Origin: Gemmatimonadaceae bacterium
Lineage (GTDB): Bacteria > Gemmatimonadota > Gemmatimonadetes > Gemmatimonadales > Gemmatimonadaceae
Reading direction: 5' to 3'
Assembly: GCA_014377535.1 (NCBI GenBank)
Contig: JACMPK010000025.1
Span: forward strand, 22,633-86,632
Length of the DNA: 64,000 nt
In this document: piece by piece, positions 54,102 to 62,664 of the stretch
How positions within the stretch are numbered: position 1 is the stretch's first letter
Layout of the letters: each line of letters opens with the position of its first letter
Made by a program: the position numbers and the translations under genes
Notes under the pieces: generated by a model
Database searches by the model: none
Seen by the model: the letters and a program-made list of their open reading frames with translations, nothing else
Told to the model about the DNA's origin: nothing

Positions 54102-54734
54102 CTAGGCGAGGTTGATCGCCTGCAGGATCCGCTGCAGCGACGCCGAATCCGGCAGCAGCAGGAAGTATCCGCGCAACGCCTCGCCATCGTCACGCATCTG
54201 GAACTGGCTCTCGACGCAGAACACCACGTCGTGCCCGTCGCCGAACTGCAGGAAGGCGGAGCTCAGCACCGCGCTCGCCATGTCGACGGCCAGCAGTGGC
54301 GGCGACGGCAGCAACATGAGGTGCATGAAGTCGGCCAGTGCATTGAGGTAGGCGCCGCTCAGAATGTTGCCACACTCCTTGAGCGCGCTCTCCTCGAGTA
54401 ACGCGATCGTCGGTGACGATCCGCGCGGCCGCTGCAGCATCAACTCCGACAGGCGGCAGGCCGTGTGCTCCGGGAACACCAGGATCGAGCGTCCCGTCAG
54501 GTCGCCCAGCATCTGCAGCAGGATGACGGCGACGGCGTCTTCCGGGTTATCGACGACATGCCCCGGCACCTCGTCGAGCCGCGTGATCGAGATCGTCGGC
54601 ACGTTGATCATGATCGCCTGCCCCGTCATGGTGGACAGGGCAGTCGCCGCATGGCCGGCGCCGATGTTCGCCACTTCACGCAGCGCGTCGAGCTGCTCCG
54701 GCTTCAGGCTGCGGACATCGCGAGTTGCCAGCAT
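54102..54734 (-). CDS. cheC: CheY-phosphate phosphatase CheC
   Basis: Removes the phosphate from CheY and is modulated by CheD. The 210 residues hold both phosphatase motifs of the CheC class: EVANIGAG with Glu20/Asn23 and ECGNILSG with Glu120/Asn123, each ExxN in a helix, so both active sites look intact (unlike CheX or FliY variants with one). It shares one base with the cheA stop (TGATG). The presence of cheC with cheD and no cheZ points to a Bacillus/Thermotoga-style adaptation branch. Confidence 0.95.
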   Translation of the reverse strand: MLATRDVRSLKPEQLDALREVANIGAGHAATALSTMTGQAIMINVPTISITRLDEVPGHVVDNPEDAVAVILLQMLGDLTGRSILVFPEHTACRLSELMLQRPRGSSPTIALLEESALKECGNILSGAYLNALADFMHLMLLPSPPLLAVDMASAVLSSAFLQFGDGHDVVFCVESQFQMRDDGEALRGYFLLLPDSASLQRILQAINLA

Positions 54735-56614
54735 CAGGGAAGGGTGTTGATGTCCAGAATGAGCGACGGCGTGCCGTCGGAAAGGATGGTGCCACCGCTG
54801 AACGTTCGGGCCGCACCGCGCACACGCTGCAGCGGCTTCACCACGATCTCCTGCTGCGAGGTGCAGGCGTCGACATACAACGCCACGCGTCCCGTCGCAC
54901 CCTCGAGGACGACCAGATGCCCGTAAACGTCATCCGCGGCCGGCAGGCCGAGATGTGAGCGCAGGCTCACGACGCGCATGACCTCCCCATCGATCTCCAC
55001 ATCCACTGATCCGCTGGCCGGTGCATGCAGTTGCAACGCCTCGGCACGATGCGTGGCATGCACGGTCGACAGCGGAATGGAATATGTCTCGCCAGCCACG
55101 CGGACGAGCAGCGCGCGCAGCATCGCCACGCTCAACGGCAGTCGCAGCGTGATGGCGGTGCCTGTGCCCGACGCCGTTGCCAGGTCGAGCCGACCACCCA
55201 GTGACTGCACCCGCGTGAGCACCGCATCGACACCCACGCCGCGGCCCGAGAGTGCGGTCACGCTGCGAGCCGTGCTGAGTCCCGGCCGCGCAAGCAGCTG
55301 CAGCAGCCCCTGATCATCCTGTGCCAAGGCGTCGGCGTCAGGAACACCGTGGGCCGCGGCGCGCGCGGCGACGTGCGCGCGATCCACGCCGCGCCCGTCA
55401 TCGGCCACCGTCACGGCGACCATCGACCCATCCCGTGCGGCGCGCACGACCAGGCGGCCGTGTGCCGGCTTGCCCGCGGCGACACGCGCGTCGCTGGTCT
55501 CGAGCCCATGGTCAATGGCGTTGCGCAGCAGGTGCATGATCGGGTCACTGAGCTCGTCGAGCAGCGAGCGATCGACCTCCAGCTCGCGTCCCTCGAGCAC
55601 GAGGTCGATGTCCTTGCCCAGCGCCTGTGCCGTTTCGCGCACATGGCGCGGAAAGCGGTCAAAGACTTCCGACAGCGGCACCATGCGGCTCACCAGCACG
55701 GCATCACGCAGCTGCGTGATCAGTCGCGAGGCATCGTCGAGCGCCTGCCGCGCCGTCTCGTCCGACGTTGGCACGCTGCGCACGAGCCGATCACGCGCGA
55801 GCACCAGCTCACCGACCAGGTCGAGCAGGTCATCCAGGCGCTCGACCGGGATGCGCACCGTGCGCCCCTGCGCGTGCGGCATCACCTCGCGCCGCTCGAC
55901 TTCGCGCGCGACCTGACAGTCGGCCACCTCGCCCGCGAGAAGTGCCGTGCGCGCAATCAGGGCGGCGTCGAGCGCGGGCGCGTCGGCGGCATGCCCGAGC
56001 CAGAGCGTGAGCGCGCGATCCCACGTGTCTGCGGCTTGCGCGTCGGCATCGGGCGCAACCCGCAAGACCGGCGCGATGGCGGCCAGCCGCCGCTGCACCA
56101 GCAGTGCGCGCGCTGACGGCATCGCGGAATCCGCTGCGATGCGGACTTCCACCCGCCACGACGCGCCGTTTACGCTGGTGGCGCGCTGCACCGTGCGTGT
56201 GGCGTTGTCGCGCGTGCGCGCCCCGCGCGCCGGCGACGTGCGTGGCGTGAGCTCGGCAAGCCGAATCGTGAGTTCGGCGAGGGGCGCATCCGGCGCGATG
56301 CCCTGCTCCGCGGCATCCAGCGCGCTGCGTAACGCGTCGCCCACGTCGATGAGCAACAGGCATTCCTGCCGCTCCATCACGCCACGGTCGCGCACCATCT
56401 CCAGCAACGACTCCGCGGCATGCAGCGTGGCGGCGGCTTCGTCGAAGCCGACCGTGGCGCTCATGCCCTTCAGCGAATGCAGCGAGCGGAAGATCGATTC
56501 CTGCGCCTCGCGCGCGGCGGGTTCCGCCGCCAGCAGCTGGAGGTCGGCCTCCACGCGTGTGAGCAGGTCACGACCCTCCGCGAGGAAGAGCGCGAGCATG
56601 CGCTCGGTGTCCAC
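54734..56614 (-). CDS. cheA: Chemotaxis histidine kinase CheA
   Basis: 626 residues. Hpt (P1) domain about 1-110 with the phosphoacceptor His46 in SLHSLKGMSATVG. A divergent middle region (about 130-235) might be a P2-like response-regulator docking domain. Dimerisation P3 begins TVRIPVERLDDLLDLVGELVLARDRL, the kinase domain has NAIDHGLET, VADDGRGVD and GRGVGVDAV, and a C-terminal CheW-like P5 domain (about 490-626) binds CheW and receptors. No receiver domain. GTG start at 56614, reached after a 41-base gap with three GCCGCCC repeats from cheY. All catalytic elements look intact. Confidence 0.95.
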   Translation of the reverse strand: MDTERMLALFLAEGRDLLTRVEADLQLLAAEPAAREAQESIFRSLHSLKGMSATVGFDEAAATLHAAESLLEMVRDRGVMERQECLLLIDVGDALRSALDAAEQGIAPDAPLAELTIRLAELTPRTSPARGARTRDNATRTVQRATSVNGASWRVEVRIAADSAMPSARALLVQRRLAAIAPVLRVAPDADAQAADTWDRALTLWLGHAADAPALDAALIARTALLAGEVADCQVAREVERREVMPHAQGRTVRIPVERLDDLLDLVGELVLARDRLVRSVPTSDETARQALDDASRLITQLRDAVLVSRMVPLSEVFDRFPRHVRETAQALGKDIDLVLEGRELEVDRSLLDELSDPIMHLLRNAIDHGLETSDARVAAGKPAHGRLVVRAARDGSMVAVTVADDGRGVDRAHVAARAAAHGVPDADALAQDDQGLLQLLARPGLSTARSVTALSGRGVGVDAVLTRVQSLGGRLDLATASGTGTAITLRLPLSVAMLRALLVRVAGETYSIPLSTVHATHRAEALQLHAPASGSVDVEIDGEVMRVVSLRSHLGLPAADDVYGHLVVLEGATGRVALYVDACTSQQEIVVKPLQRVRGAARTFSGGTILSDGTPSLILDINTLP

Positions 56615-56655
56615 GATCGCAGACCGTCAGCGGCGGGCGGCGGGCGGCGCGGCAG

Positions 56656-57018
56656 TCAGCCGAGGACGCGCTGCACTGCCTCGATCACGCGGTTCGGCTG
56701 GAACGGCTTCACCACGAAGTCGGACGCACCCGCCTGCAGCGCCTCGTTCACGAGCGCCTGCTGCCCCATGGCGCTGCACATCACGACCTTAGCGTTGGGA
56801 TCCCACGTCGTGATGGCCTTTACGGCGTCGATGCCGCCCATGTCGGGCATGACGATGTCCATCGTGACGAGATCCGGCTTCAGCGCCTTGTATTGCGCCA
56901 CGGCCTGCGCGCCCGTCTCGGCCTGACCGCAGACGGTGAAGCCGGCCTGCTGCAGGATGTCGCCGACGAGCGTGCGCATGAAGAGCGCGTCGTCACATAC
57001 CAGAATCCGATGACTCAT
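56656..57018 (-). CDS. cheY: Single-domain response regulator CheY
   Basis: 120-residue receiver domain with no output domain. Phosphorylation pocket complete: acidic pair Asp9/Asp10 (VCDDALFMR), phosphoacceptor Asp54 (VTMDIVMPDMGG), Ser82 (MCSAMG) and Lys104 (VVKPF). Sequence is typical of CheY of the Thermotoga/Bacillus kind. It lies 23 bases after cheW and 41 bases before cheA. In the absence of flagellar genes its target may be one of the PATAN, TPR or AAA+ proteins of the locus. Confidence 0.95.
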   Translation of the reverse strand: MSHRILVCDDALFMRTLVGDILQQAGFTVCGQAETGAQAVAQYKALKPDLVTMDIVMPDMGGIDAVKAITTWDPNAKVVMCSAMGQQALVNEALQAGASDFVVKPFQPNRVIEAVQRVLG

Positions 57019-57041
57019 GCGGTGATCCCTGGACGGCCACG

Positions 57042-57548
57042 TTACGTCGCGTGGACCTGATGGAGCAGGAAGTCGTCGGCCAACGCATCCACATCAAGCA
57101 GCGGCAGCGTGGTCCCGGCCACGCTCACCTCACACTGGAGGAACGCATGGCCGTCCGGTCGCGCACCCGAAGGTGCATCGGCAGCGCGAAGCACGGGCAG
57201 CGAATCGACCGCCAGTGCGCACCGTCGTCCTGCCAGGTCCAGCGTCACGATCCATCCCGAGGGATTCGCTGGCGCAACATCGAGCAGGCGTCCGAGATCG
57301 ACGAGCGGGACGAGCGTGCCCCGCACATTGACTACTCCGCAGACGAACGCCGGCGCTCCAGGCAACCGGATCGCCGGCGTTCGCGGCAGCACCTCCCGTG
57401 CCTTGTCGGCCGGCATCGCCACGGCGACGCTGCCACCGACCAGCACCATCATGCGCGCGCCAACGGTGCGGTCGGCGCGCACCGGCTCAGTCGTCGGACT
57501 GTTCGTCGGGTGCGGGTGGGGCGTCATCATGCTCAGGGAAGAAGCCAT
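57042..57548 (-). CDS. cheW: Chemotaxis coupling protein CheW
   Basis: Adaptor that joins receptors to CheA. The CheW fold covers about residues 30-165 (VGGSVAVAMPADKAREVLP, VCGVVNVRGTLVPLVDLGRLLD, LAVDSLPVLRAAD). NVRGTLVPLVDL is the standard signature. The start is uncertain. The ATG at 57548 overlaps rluD by 62 bases but has GGAG four bases upstream; a GTG at 57482 lies four bases beyond the rluD stop and gives 146 residues with the full domain but no clear ribosome site. I keep the longer form. It is the first gene of the che locus and the only CheW. Confidence 0.88.
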   Translation of the reverse strand: MASSLSMMTPHPHPTNSPTTEPVRADRTVGARMMVLVGGSVAVAMPADKAREVLPRTPAIRLPGAPAFVCGVVNVRGTLVPLVDLGRLLDVAPANPSGWIVTLDLAGRRCALAVDSLPVLRAADAPSGARPDGHAFLQCEVSVAGTTLPLLDVDALADDFLLHQVHAT

Positions 57549-58518
57549 ACAGCTCCAGCAGGTTCACCCCGACCGGCGGCTGGTGCGCGCGGGCGATGGC
57601 GCGAAGCGCGGTGTCCATGTCGGCCGGGAGCTCGCTCCGGAATGCCATCCATTCCGACGTGATCGGGTGCTGCAAGCGGAGCGCCGCGGCGTGCAATGCA
57701 TGACGCCCGGCAGGCAGGCCGGTCACGCGACGCCCACCGCCGCCACCGTACGTGTCGTCGCCCATGACCGGGTGGCCGATGGACGAGAGGTGCACGCGAA
57801 TCTGGTGCGTGCGGCCTGTGTGCAGCTTGCAACGCAGCAGGTCACCGCCGTCGAAGCGTGCGAGCCGATCGATCTCGGTGCGCGCCGTCTTGCCCGAGGC
57901 GATCAGCGTCATCCTGTGCCGGTTGTTCGGATCGCGCCCGATGTTGCCCTCGATGGTCATCCGGTCCTCACGCAGGTGGCCCCAGGTGAGGGCGGCGTAG
58001 CGACGATCCACGCGACGCGCGGCAAGGGCGCCCGAGAGAAGGCGATGGGCGCGATCGGTCTTGGCGACGAGCAGAAGACCCGAGGTTTCCTTGTCGAGGC
58101 GGTGGACGATGCCGGCACGTTCGTCCCCGGCTTCCGACGACAGGTCGCCGCCGCGGCCGACGAGGGCGTGGACCAGCGTACCGGTCCAGTTGCCAGGCGC
58201 GGGGTGCACGACCATGCCGGCGGCCTTGTCGACGACGAGCAGGTGCTCGTCCTCGAAGACGATGGCGAGTGGCAGATCCTCACCGATGATGTCGACTCCT
58301 CGTGGTGCCGGAATCGTGACGCTGATCTGCTGAGATGCTGTTGGGCGATAGCCCGCCTTCTGCAGCTTGTCATCCACTTTCACCATACCGGTCGCGATCA
58401 GCGTCGCGGCAGCGGTGCGGGAGAGGTCGGTGGCGGCGGCGACGATCAGGTCGAGGCGCTGCCCATCGCCCGCGGCTTCGAGTGTCACCGAGCGGGCGAC
58501 TTCACGGGAACTACTCAT
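57487..58518 (-). CDS. rluD: RluA/RluD-family 23S rRNA pseudouridine synthase
   Basis: Converts uridines in rRNA to pseudouridine. The 343-residue protein has an N-terminal S4 RNA-binding domain (about 15-75; GDGQRLDLIVAAATDLSRTAA) and the RluA catalytic domain with HRLDKETSGLLLVAK (catalytic Asp142), followed by RRYAALTWG and HTGRTHQIRVHLSSIGHPVMGDDTYG. The S4 domain plus length fit RluD better than RluA or RluC, though the target site is not proved. It follows lspA by 12 bases and is followed by cheW; the lspA-rluD order is common in bacteria. Confidence 0.92.
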   Translation of the reverse strand: MSSSREVARSVTLEAAGDGQRLDLIVAAATDLSRTAAATLIATGMVKVDDKLQKAGYRPTASQQISVTIPAPRGVDIIGEDLPLAIVFEDEHLLVVDKAAGMVVHPAPGNWTGTLVHALVGRGGDLSSEAGDERAGIVHRLDKETSGLLLVAKTDRAHRLLSGALAARRVDRRYAALTWGHLREDRMTIEGNIGRDPNNRHRMTLIASGKTARTEIDRLARFDGGDLLRCKLHTGRTHQIRVHLSSIGHPVMGDDTYGGGGGRRVTGLPAGRHALHAAALRLQHPITSEWMAFRSELPADMDTALRAIARAHQPPVGVNLLELYGFFPEHDDAPPAPDEQSDD

Positions 58519-58530
58519 GTTTTCAGCTAC

Positions 58531-59058
58531 TCAGTGCGCAGATGAGATATCGCTGGCAGTTGCCGCGACGGCCGCGGCTCGATCTTCACGCCAGAGCACC
58601 CAGGCGAGCAGCAACGCCCCGCAACTGACGCCGACGTCGGCCACGTTGAAGGTCGGCCACCGGTGGTCACCGATGCCGACGTCGATGAAGTCAACCACAC
58701 CCTGACCCGAGCGGATGCGGTCGACGAGGTTTCCGCACGCGCCGCCCAGAATCATCCCGAGCGATGTGAGCTTGAGGGTGTCGCCCTCAGCCGCGTCGCG
58801 GTACATGCGCGTGAGCACGAACACGGCACCCACGGTCAGCGCCATGAAGATCCAGCGCGACCAATTGCCCAGGTGCAGCCCGAAGGCCGCACCTGGATTG
58901 TACAGGAGGGTGAACGTCAGCCACTCGCCCAGCACCTCATGGCGCGTATGGGCCGGTGCAAGCGCACGTACGGCCCACCATTTCGTGACCAGGTCCGTCG
59001 TCAGGAAGGTGACCGCCACCGGCCAGAACAGCCGCGCGTTGCTACTGCTTCTTGCCAT
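58531..59058 (-). CDS. lspA: Lipoprotein signal peptidase II
   Basis: Inner-membrane aspartyl protease that cleaves the signal from diacylated prolipoproteins. 175 residues with four membrane helices. Catalytic aspartates are Asp123 (GQGVVDFIDV) and Asp141 (FNVADVGVSCG); GNLVDRI and the LYNPGAAFG loop are also conserved. The C-terminal tail (VAATASDISSAH) is polar. The ATG lies inside the end of the DksA-type gene, an overlap of 17 bases. The lipoproteins seen elsewhere in the window would be its substrates. Confidence 0.96.
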   Translation of the reverse strand: MARSSSNARLFWPVAVTFLTTDLVTKWWAVRALAPAHTRHEVLGEWLTFTLLYNPGAAFGLHLGNWSRWIFMALTVGAVFVLTRMYRDAAEGDTLKLTSLGMILGGACGNLVDRIRSGQGVVDFIDVGIGDHRWPTFNVADVGVSCGALLLAWVLWREDRAAAVAATASDISSAH

Positions 59059-59458
59059 CTTCCTCTTTCTGCTTGCAATTGATGCAGAAGCGCGCGTGGG
59101 GAAGCGCGTCGAGCCGCTCGAACGCGATCATGCTGCCGCACTCGTGGCACATGCCGAATTTCAACGGCGTGCGATAGATGCGGCGGAGCGCCTGATCCAG
59201 GTGCCACAGGAAGCGGCCCTCCTGACTGGCAAACAGGAATGCCTTTTCCCGCTCCATGGCGTCGGTGCCCTGGTCCGCCATGTGAAAGGAGTATGCACTG
59301 AGGTCGCCATCGCCTTCGGACCCGAAGCGGGTGCCATGATGTCCAAGCTCCTTCAGCACACGCTTCCGCTCCTCGAGCAACCGCTTCTCGAAGTACGTGA
59401 GATCCTTCTTGCTGAAGCCCTTTGCGCCGGGCTTCGGTGCGCTGGCTGAGGAGGTCAT
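59042..59458 (-). CDS. DksA/TraR-type zinc-finger protein
   Basis: 138 residues, related to DksA, which enters the RNA polymerase secondary channel and works with ppGpp. A long coiled-coil region spans about 18-95 (FSKKDLTYFEKRLLEERKRVLKEL, with tip-like DAMEREKAF). A Cys4 zinc finger follows: Cys104/Cys107 (MCHECG) and Cys125/Cys128 (FCINC). The tip sequence is not identical to E. coli DksA, so ppGpp synergy is not assured. The track start is ten codons too early; the ATG at 59458 overlaps the ileS stop (ATGA). lspA begins within its last codons. Confidence 0.88.
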   Translation of the reverse strand: MTSSASAPKPGAKGFSKKDLTYFEKRLLEERKRVLKELGHHGTRFGSEGDGDLSAYSFHMADQGTDAMEREKAFLFASQEGRFLWHLDQALRRIYRTPLKFGMCHECGSMIAFERLDALPHARFCINCKQKEEDGKKQ

Positions 59459-62400
59459 CTCGTCTCGTCCGGTTCCAAGGTGAACCACGCAGCGATACCA
59501 TCGAGATCCACGGCGACGCTCACGGGGGGCGCCGCCTCGCTGTCCGACACGTTCAATGCGGACGCAAGCACCTCACCGGCAATCCACGTGTGATGCTCGC
59601 GCGCCGCGTCCCGCACCTGCCCTACCCCACCGATTTCGAGACGGATGCGGTCGCTGACGGAAAAACCGGAATCCTTGCGCAGGCGCTGGATCCTGCTGAC
59701 CAGCTCCCGGGCTGTCCCTTCGCGGCGCAGTCCGTCCGTCAGCGCAGGATCGACCGCGGCAACATACTCGCCATCGCCAGCCACGACGAGTTCGCCCGCC
59801 GCTGAACGCGTCAGGATGACGTCATCCGGCTGCAGCTCATGCGAACTGCCATTGACGGTGATCGACACTGACTCACCGCGCTCGAACGCCTGCAGTGCCG
59901 CGGATTCAAGCCCCTCGACCGCCGCCGCTGCGGCCGGCGTCGACTTGCCGAACCGCTTGCCCAGCATACGGAAATTGCCCTTCGCACTGACCTTCACGAG
60001 GTCATCGGCCGATCCCGCGAAGAGCACGTCCTTGATGTTCAATTCGGTGCGAATCAACCCTGCGAGCGCTTCGACGCCGGCCGCCTGCTCGCGCGGAACC
60101 ACGCAGACGAGCCGCGCCAGCGGCTGCCGGACCCTGATGCCCGCTTCCTCTCGAGCCGATCGTCCAAGGCGCGCCAGCGTGCGGACGGCGGCCATATCGC
60201 GCTCGAGGGGCAGGTCCTGTCCGGCGACGTCCGACCGGACGTACGACGCGAGATGCACCGACGATCCGACGAGCTGGCGGTGCATCCAGTCCGTGATGAA
60301 CGGCGCGATGGGTGCCAGCAGGCGGCAGGTGACGGTCAGCACCTCATGCAGCGTCGCAAAGGCAGCGCGGCTGTCGTCGGTGTCCGTCTCCCAGAAGCGC
60401 GAGCGGCTCAGGCGGACATACCAATTGGACACATCCTCGTCCACGAACTCCATGATCGTGCGCGCGGCAAGCGTCGGCTCGTATGCCTCGAGCAGCCGGT
60501 CGGCCTCGGCTTCCACCGTGGCCAGCCGCGACAGTACCCACCGATCCAGCGCGGGACGCGCGGTCACGGCCGGGTCTCGATCGCTCGGTGACCAGCCGAA
60601 GTTCGCGTACTGCGCGAAGATGCCGCTGTACGTGTTGCGCAGCGTGACCAGAAACCGGCCTGCCGTCTGGCGCAGCACATCCTCGTCGAAGCGGCGCGGA
60701 ATCCAGACCTGACTGGTGCTGATCAGGAAGAGTCGCACCGCATCGACGCCATGCGTGGCGATGACGTTCCACGGCTCGACGGCGTTGCCCTTGCTCTTCG
60801 ACATCTTCTGGCCGCTCGCGTCGAGCACGAGGTCATTCACCAGCACGTGACGGTAGGGTGCGGCGGTGCCGGCGGCGTTGTTCGGCAATGCATCGCCCAG
60901 TGCGGTCGCGATCGCGAGCAGCGAGTAGAACCAGCCGCGTGTCTGGTCCACGCCCTCGGCGATGTAATCAGCCGGGAAGTGGGCTGCGAGCACATCGGCA
61001 TTCTCGAACGGATAGTGCCACTGCGCGAACGGCATGCTGCCGGAATCGAACCAGGTGTCGATCACCTCGTTCACGCGACGCATGGTGCCCGTGCCGCTGG
61101 GCGCCGGCCAGGTGTACTGGTCGATGTGCGGCTTGTGCGGATCGAAGTCCTCGGGCAGCGCACGGCCAAGCTTCCCGGCCAGCTGCGCATAGCTGCCGAT
61201 CACCTCGATCTCCGTCGCGTCGGTATCGTTCACCCACACCGGCAGCGGTGTGCCCCAGTACCGATCACGCGAGATCGCCCAATCGACGTTGTGCTCGAGC
61301 CACTGTCCAAAACGGCCGGCACCCACCTCGGGCGGCTGCCAGGCCACCTGCGCGTTGCGCGCGATCATGTCGTCCTTGATCGCCGTCGTCTTCACGAACC
61401 ACGACCCGCGTGCGTAGTACAGCAGCGGTGTGCCGCAGCGCCAGCAGTGCGGATACGAGTGCACGAAGCGCCCGTCCTTCCAGAGCACGTCGCGACGGCG
61501 AAGCTCATCGATGATCAGCGGATCCGCATCCTTGATGAAGCGACCGCCGATGACCGGCATCGCCTCCGGAAAGCAGCCGCGCGCATCGACTGGCTGGAGG
61601 AATGCGAGGTTGTGACGAAGACCCGCGCCATAGTCATCGGCACCGAAAGCCGGTGACATGTGCACGACGCCCGTGCCATCGTCGGCCGAAACGAAGGTCT
61701 CGGCGACGATGATCTCGTGATTCGTGTCGACGGGATACTCGATCCAGTCCAGAGGGCGGGTGTACTGCATGCCTGCGAGCTCCGACCCGCGGATGGTGCG
61801 CACACTCGTCCAGCGATCGGCCCAGTCGGCACCCAGCACCGCGGCCACGCGCGACTCGGCAAGGATCACCGTGAACGCGGCACCGCTCTGCTTCTGCAGC
61901 TCCACGTACGGCAGGTCGGGATGCACCGCCAGTGCGGTGTTCGAGACCAGTGTCCACGGCGTGGTCGTCCACACCAGGATGCGACGACGGATCGTGGTGG
62001 AAGGATCAACGAGATCGAGCGCGATGTACGTGCTCGGATCTTCGACATCCTTGTAACCCTGCGCGACTTCATGACTGGAGAGGGCCGTTTCACATCGTGG
62101 GCAGTACGGCAGAATCTTGTGTCCCTGCACCAGCAGTCCCTTTGCATGCATGGTGGACAAGGCCCACCAGACGCTCTCGACGTAGTCGTTGGAATACGTG
62201 ATGTACGGCTCTTCGTAATTCAGCCAATACGCCATGCGCTTGCTGAGCCTTTCCCAGTCGCCGCGATAGGTGAACACGCTGTCGCGGCAGCGGCGGTTGA
62301 ATTCCGCGACACCGATCTGCTCGATGTCACGCTTGCCGCTGATGCCGAGCGCCTTCTCGACCTCGATCTCGACGGGCAGCCCGTGCGTATCCCAGCCGGC

Positions 62401-62664
62401 CTTGCGGGTGATGTGCGCACCCTTCATCGCGCGGTGTCGCGGAATCAGGTCCTTGAGCGTGCGCGCGAAGACGTGATGAATACCGGGACGACCGTTGGCC
62501 GTCGGCGGCCCCTCGTAAAACACGAACGAGGGCTGACCGGGCTGCGGATGATTGGTGGGCTTGAAAAGCTGTTCCCGATCCCACTGCTCGAGCAACGCAG
62601 TCTCGAGCTTGTCAGGCGTGTCGTCACCAGTGAGAACGGCGTAGCGCGGAGTACCGTCGCTCAC
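59455..62664 (-). CDS. ileS: Isoleucyl-tRNA synthetase
   Basis: Class Ia synthetase that charges tRNA-Ile and edits valine. 1069 residues, with the HIGH-type motif in GRPGIHHVFARTLKD, the editing CP1 insert (LVWTTTPWTLVSNTALAVHPD, DDGTGVVHMSPAFGADD) and the KMSKSKGN loop (DASGQKMSKSKGNAVEPWN). The anticodon-binding helical domain and a long C-terminal extension follow. The length and motifs resemble the longer IleS2-type enzymes, often associated with mupirocin tolerance; that last point is family knowledge, not shown here. The GTG overlaps the punA stop by four bases and the stop overlaps the DksA-type gene. Confidence 0.96.
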   Translation of the reverse strand: MSDGTPRYAVLTGDDTPDKLETALLEQWDREQLFKPTNHPQPGQPSFVFYEGPPTANGRPGIHHVFARTLKDLIPRHRAMKGAHITRKAGWDTHGLPVEIEVEKALGISGKRDIEQIGVAEFNRRCRDSVFTYRGDWERLSKRMAYWLNYEEPYITYSNDYVESVWWALSTMHAKGLLVQGHKILPYCPRCETALSSHEVAQGYKDVEDPSTYIALDLVDPSTTIRRRILVWTTTPWTLVSNTALAVHPDLPYVELQKQSGAAFTVILAESRVAAVLGADWADRWTSVRTIRGSELAGMQYTRPLDWIEYPVDTNHEIIVAETFVSADDGTGVVHMSPAFGADDYGAGLRHNLAFLQPVDARGCFPEAMPVIGGRFIKDADPLIIDELRRRDVLWKDGRFVHSYPHCWRCGTPLLYYARGSWFVKTTAIKDDMIARNAQVAWQPPEVGAGRFGQWLEHNVDWAISRDRYWGTPLPVWVNDTDATEIEVIGSYAQLAGKLGRALPEDFDPHKPHIDQYTWPAPSGTGTMRRVNEVIDTWFDSGSMPFAQWHYPFENADVLAAHFPADYIAEGVDQTRGWFYSLLAIATALGDALPNNAAGTAAPYRHVLVNDLVLDASGQKMSKSKGNAVEPWNVIATHGVDAVRLFLISTSQVWIPRRFDEDVLRQTAGRFLVTLRNTYSGIFAQYANFGWSPSDRDPAVTARPALDRWVLSRLATVEAEADRLLEAYEPTLAARTIMEFVDEDVSNWYVRLSRSRFWETDTDDSRAAFATLHEVLTVTCRLLAPIAPFITDWMHRQLVGSSVHLASYVRSDVAGQDLPLERDMAAVRTLARLGRSAREEAGIRVRQPLARLVCVVPREQAAGVEALAGLIRTELNIKDVLFAGSADDLVKVSAKGNFRMLGKRFGKSTPAAAAAVEGLESAALQAFERGESVSITVNGSSHELQPDDVILTRSAAGELVVAGDGEYVAAVDPALTDGLRREGTARELVSRIQRLRKDSGFSVSDRIRLEIGGVGQVRDAAREHHTWIAGEVLASALNVSDSEAAPPVSVAVDLDGIAAWFTLEPDETR

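Noticed and set aside
51632-54115. 827-codon plus-strand ORF opposite the large TPR gene
   Set aside because: The minus frame shows repeated TPR periodicity; the plus frame has no fold pattern.
56615-56655. Three GCCGCCC repeats between cheY and cheA as a regulatory repeat
   Set aside because: Short, GC-rich and unstructured; could be simple slippage sequence.
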